The notes beneath the pieces are model-generated. The model had not been told where the DNA came from. It made no database searches and worked only from the letters and a program-made list of their open reading frames with translations. A stretch of DNA of 62,335 bases, from NCBI GenBank assembly GCA_011364905.1, contig RDNZ01000013.1:1-62335 (forward strand), written 5' to 3'. The first letter of the stretch is position 1; each line of letters begins with the position of its first letter. Shown in pieces: positions 60,015 to 62,335 of this stretch. Source of the DNA: Candidatus Thorarchaeota archaeon (GTDB lineage Archaea > Asgardarchaeota > Thorarchaeia > Thorarchaeales > Thorarchaeaceae). Both the position numbers and the translations under genes were made by a program.

Positions 60015-60284
60015 ATGGTGAAGTATGAAGTCACAATAGAAGTAGTCGATATATTGGGAGAAGGAAACTGTTCAATGGACCAGAAAGTAGGAGACACCTA
60101 TAGATACCCTCAAGACAGAGGGAAGATGTGTCCAAGCTCTTTCTACATTCTGTTTCCATGGATAATGGTGATGGAGTCAGGTGGCAGGTTCTACGGTTCG
60201 GATGAGGACTTCATGACAACTGGCTGTCCGGACTATAGACATCAAGTCGTCTATAAAATCTCTCGAAGGGCTATTGAAGGATGA
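60015..60284 (+). CDS. TIGR04076-like small protein
   Basis: 89 residues from ATG 60015. Cysteine pattern GEGNCSMDQKVGD, GKMCPSSFYILFPW and TTGCPDYRHQVVYKISRR fits the TIGR04076 family of small conserved proteins, often beside redox or metal genes. Function unknown. The frame stays open further upstream, but this ATG begins the family-like part. Confidence 0.65.
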   Translation: MVKYEVTIEVVDILGEGNCSMDQKVGDTYRYPQDRGKMCPSSFYILFPWIMVMESGGRFYGSDEDFMTTGCPDYRHQVVYKISRRAIEG

Positions 60285-60365
60285 TTCCGAAATGCGTTCG
60301 ATAGTTGGAGAGAACATCCCCTAAGCATCGAATTCAAAAGACCAACGTACCGAGTAGTAAACGCG

Positions 60366-61232
60366 ATGGAAGACCTTCGACCGCTTCGGTCATCTGACAA
60401 GGAAGATGTCCTTGAGATTGCAAAACTCACTTGGGAAGGACATGACTATTTACCTTACTTCTTTGATTCATGGGTCCAGGACAAAGAATCTCATCCTACT
60501 GCTATAGAGAAAAACGGGCATGTTGTTGCGCTTGCGAACCTTAGAGTGATAGACAACGGAAGAACGGGGTGGATGGAGGGACTTCGTGTTCATCCTGACT
60601 ATAGGGGACAGGGTTTCGCTTCCATTCTTACGCACCATGTTGTGAAGCTGGCTAGGGAGATTCCGGTAGAGCGTATCCGGTACACGACAGCCGTTGACAA
60701 CGAGACCTCTCTCCATCTGGGGGGATCTGTTGGAATGCAGAGGAAGTTTGATCTTGCAGTGCATTGGCAGGACAGAGTTGATGAGATCACATGGTCCACA
60801 CCAGGTCACTCAATTAAGGAGGCCTCTGTAGAGGACCTGTATCCACAACTTCTCGACTCTCGACTACTCCCTCTCAATGTAGTAGTCTACGACTGGAAAG
60901 CCCTGGATGTGACTCGTGACGCACTTGAAAAAATCGGGGCAGTGGCAAAGTTTTGGGTTCAGAAATTACAGGAGGACATTGTATCATTCTCACTCGGGTT
61001 TGCTCGTGAGGATAGTTCGGGTCCTCAGTGGAGTTTCACCATCTACGCAAGGGACGACTCATCATTCCTTGACCAGCTATCACATCATTTGAAGATGGCT
61101 TCCGATGCGGATTGCAAGACCATCTTCATGACGTATCAGACTGGGTTTGACAGGACATTTCACTCACTTGACTGGGTTGTGACAGTCGAAGACAACGAGC
61201 TTGTGCTCACTCTTATGGAAAAGACCTTCTGA
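60366..61232 (+). CDS. GNAT acetyltransferase with extra C-terminal domain
   Basis: 288 residues. Residues 1-150 are a GNAT domain: LRSSDKEDVLEIAKLTWEG at the start and GLRVHPDYRGQGFASILTHHVVKLA as the acetyl-CoA motif. The remaining 130 residues form a second, GNAT-like fold without a clear acetyl-CoA motif, so a duplicated domain with one active half is likely. Substrate unknown. Confidence 0.85.
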   Translation: MEDLRPLRSSDKEDVLEIAKLTWEGHDYLPYFFDSWVQDKESHPTAIEKNGHVVALANLRVIDNGRTGWMEGLRVHPDYRGQGFASILTHHVVKLAREIPVERIRYTTAVDNETSLHLGGSVGMQRKFDLAVHWQDRVDEITWSTPGHSIKEASVEDLYPQLLDSRLLPLNVVVYDWKALDVTRDALEKIGAVAKFWVQKLQEDIVSFSLGFAREDSSGPQWSFTIYARDDSSFLDQLSHHLKMASDADCKTIFMTYQTGFDRTFHSLDWVVTVEDNELVLTLMEKTF

Positions 61233-61296
61233 AACAACTTGACTGAGAACTCCTTAAATCGTCATCACTCCAGCCAGGAATAATGAGGTTGAAAGG

Positions 61297-61668
61297 ATGG
61301 ATCCAGAATCTCGTTACTCGATCAGCACCACAATTGAGTTTGGACCTTTGAAACTCATTGATATTCCGAAACTGATTGAAGTAAGTAAGAAGGACTGGCA
61401 GAACTACTCACTCTGCGAAGTCAATGACTGCGTTCTCCGGCTTGGAGTCATTCACGGAGAGTTTCACTGGCATAAACACGACAACGAAGACGAGGTCTTC
61501 TATGTTGTTGATGGTCTGCTGCACATTGACATCGATGACAAGGTCCACACAGTCCAAACTGGACAAGCCTTTATGGTACCAAAAGGAGTCCTCCATCGAA
61601 CCAGAGCGCCCCAACGTACAGCGATCTTAATGGTTGAAGGCAAGACAGTGACTCCGACTGGTGATTAG
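61297..61668 (+). CDS. Cupin-domain protein
   Basis: 123 residues, single cupin fold. Motif 1 FHWHKHDNEDEVFYVVDG (His-x3-Glu pattern for metal) and motif 2 QAFMVPKGVLHRTRAP (second His) are intact. A GAAAGG site precedes the ATG. Cupins of this size may be small-molecule isomerases or binding proteins; no more can be said. Confidence 0.88.
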   Translation: MDPESRYSISTTIEFGPLKLIDIPKLIEVSKKDWQNYSLCEVNDCVLRLGVIHGEFHWHKHDNEDEVFYVVDGLLHIDIDDKVHTVQTGQAFMVPKGVLHRTRAPQRTAILMVEGKTVTPTGD

Positions 61669-61720
61669 GGACAGGCCACAATCAACATATGGAGTATCTT
61701 GACTCATTCACCTGAGGAAA

Positions 61721-62335
61721 ATGAGCGATTTCATGGTGGTTCTAGCTAGTGGTGCTGAGCATCTGAAACCGAAATTCTCTCAGCTTGGTTTCAAAGTCTT
61801 TACCTCTGAACCAAACTTTGATGAAAAGCGGTTCTTTCCTAATTCGGACATCTACGTGAAACTTGCCAACATCGAGGAATTCGCTGACCAGAGAGTTGTA
61901 GTCATTCAGAGCTGCACCGGGTCAACAACATCCACAGAGTACTTCACCACATCAGACCGTGTTCAAGAACTAATTCTCATATTGGATACCTTGAAACATC
62001 CTTGTAGAGTCGAAAAGATAGGACACAAGAAATACAAGACTCACTCCCTCAAACCGCCAAGGCAAATTGATGTTGTGCTTACTTTTCAGCCATTTGCGCT
62101 TCAGGACAAAGCGTTCGGCACTGGTGAGGCAGTTTCTAGTCGGTCCGCAATGAACTCCATAGCTGATCTCTGTGATAATCTATGGCTCGTTGAACCCATT
62201 GTACATGAAGCTCTTTCTTGGGTCAAAGAACTGGCAGCACGAGGAAAGTATCATGTGATCAAAGTCACTCAGGAGATGATTGAGTTTGCCGCGGCAAAAT
62301 TCGGGTTTGAAACATATGTCCTGACAGCGCCTGAT
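61721..62335 (+). CDS. prs: Ribose-phosphate pyrophosphokinase-like, 3' end outside window
   Basis: PRPP synthetase-type protein, cut by the right edge (205 codons seen). VVVIQSCTGSTTSTEYFTTSDRV and QPFALQDKAFGTGEAVSSRSAMNSIADL correspond to the family's N-terminal domain (the usual Y-x-P-Y-A-R-Q-D-K is here QPFALQDK). The substitution Y-A-R to F-A-L in this loop is unusual, so it could be a paralogue. ATG at 61721 follows a CTGAGGAAA site. Confidence 0.72.
   Translation, partial: MSDFMVVLASGAEHLKPKFSQLGFKVFTSEPNFDEKRFFPNSDIYVKLANIEEFADQRVVVIQSCTGSTTSTEYFTTSDRVQELILILDTLKHPCRVEKIGHKKYKTHSLKPPRQIDVVLTFQPFALQDKAFGTGEAVSSRSAMNSIADLCDNLWLVEPIVHEALSWVKELAARGKYHVIKVTQEMIEFAAAKFGFETYVLTAPD

Overview
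The window is archaeal chromosome. It carries archaeal/eukaryotic-type information genes (aIF2-alpha, S27e, L44e, Nop10, Sec61-beta, RtcA, Nog1, archaeal-type ProRS, a Trm5/TYW2-family methyltransferase, Taw1, translin, proteasome beta) and archaeal-only metabolism (CTP-dependent riboflavin kinase, isopentenyl phosphate kinase, archaeal NMN adenylyltransferase). A small three-helix protein that lines up by eye with the eukaryotic OSTC/OST3-6 subunit of oligosaccharyltransferase lies about 3.5 kb from STT3. Together with the mid-range G+C this suggests an Asgard archaeon, possibly Thorarchaeota-like. The lineage call is inference.

Layout. 1-10.3 kb: topoisomerase IA (cut by the window edge), the OSTC-like protein, a pterin/folate pair (MptE + dihydropteroate synthase), GcvT, GcvH, STT3/AglB, and a translation/secretion cluster (Nop10, aIF2-alpha, S27e, L44e, Sec61-beta). 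10.3-20.7 kb: small membrane and zinc proteins, a surface protein, an APC permease, MazG, GlyA, a YHS metal-binding peptide, methyltransferases, a cysteine-rich ferredoxin and a flavodoxin. 37-62 kb: an isoprenoid-alcohol gene set (secreted linalool dehydratase-like protein, membrane importer-like protein, polyprenol kinase, isopentenyl phosphate kinase), a glycosyltransferase, tRNA-modification and cofactor genes, a proteasome beta subunit without its catalytic threonine, Nog1, RtcA, ProS, a MutS-like ATPase with a phosphodiesterase, two GNAT-type proteins, a cupin and the start of a PRPP-synthetase-like gene.

The most unusual part is 20.8-31.9 kb. In its middle is a tRNA-Lys(CUU) gene (22566-22701) interrupted twice: a 29-nt intron in the anticodon stem and a 30-nt intron in the T-loop. 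Both have bulge-helix-bulge geometry, and removing them leaves a perfect 77-nt cloverleaf. To its right are nine degenerate copies of the same tRNA's 3' end (T-loop to CCA plus a few flanking bases), spaced 0.3-2.5 kb apart. In the first seven intervals exactly one gene lies between neighbouring copies, and its stop codon is 3-59 nt from a copy. To its left, two degenerate copies of the tRNA's 5' flank and 5' half each precede one gene. The whole looks like a tRNA-anchored array of single-gene cassettes. The cargo is mostly membrane or secreted proteins, plus an HgcA-like corrinoid protein fused to a methyltransferase and its HgcB-like ferredoxin partner. No recombinase is visible in the window. 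The right-hand copies lack the T-loop intron, which suggests that the intron arrived later and may shield the tRNA from further insertion.

Regulation that can be seen: an ACCGAC-N4-GTCGGT operator both in front of a Bat-type HTH regulator and in front of a neighbouring small gene; a palindrome overlapping the TATA box of the HgcA-like gene; and palindromes in front of two other single genes. All functional statements rest on reading motifs by eye, without database searches.
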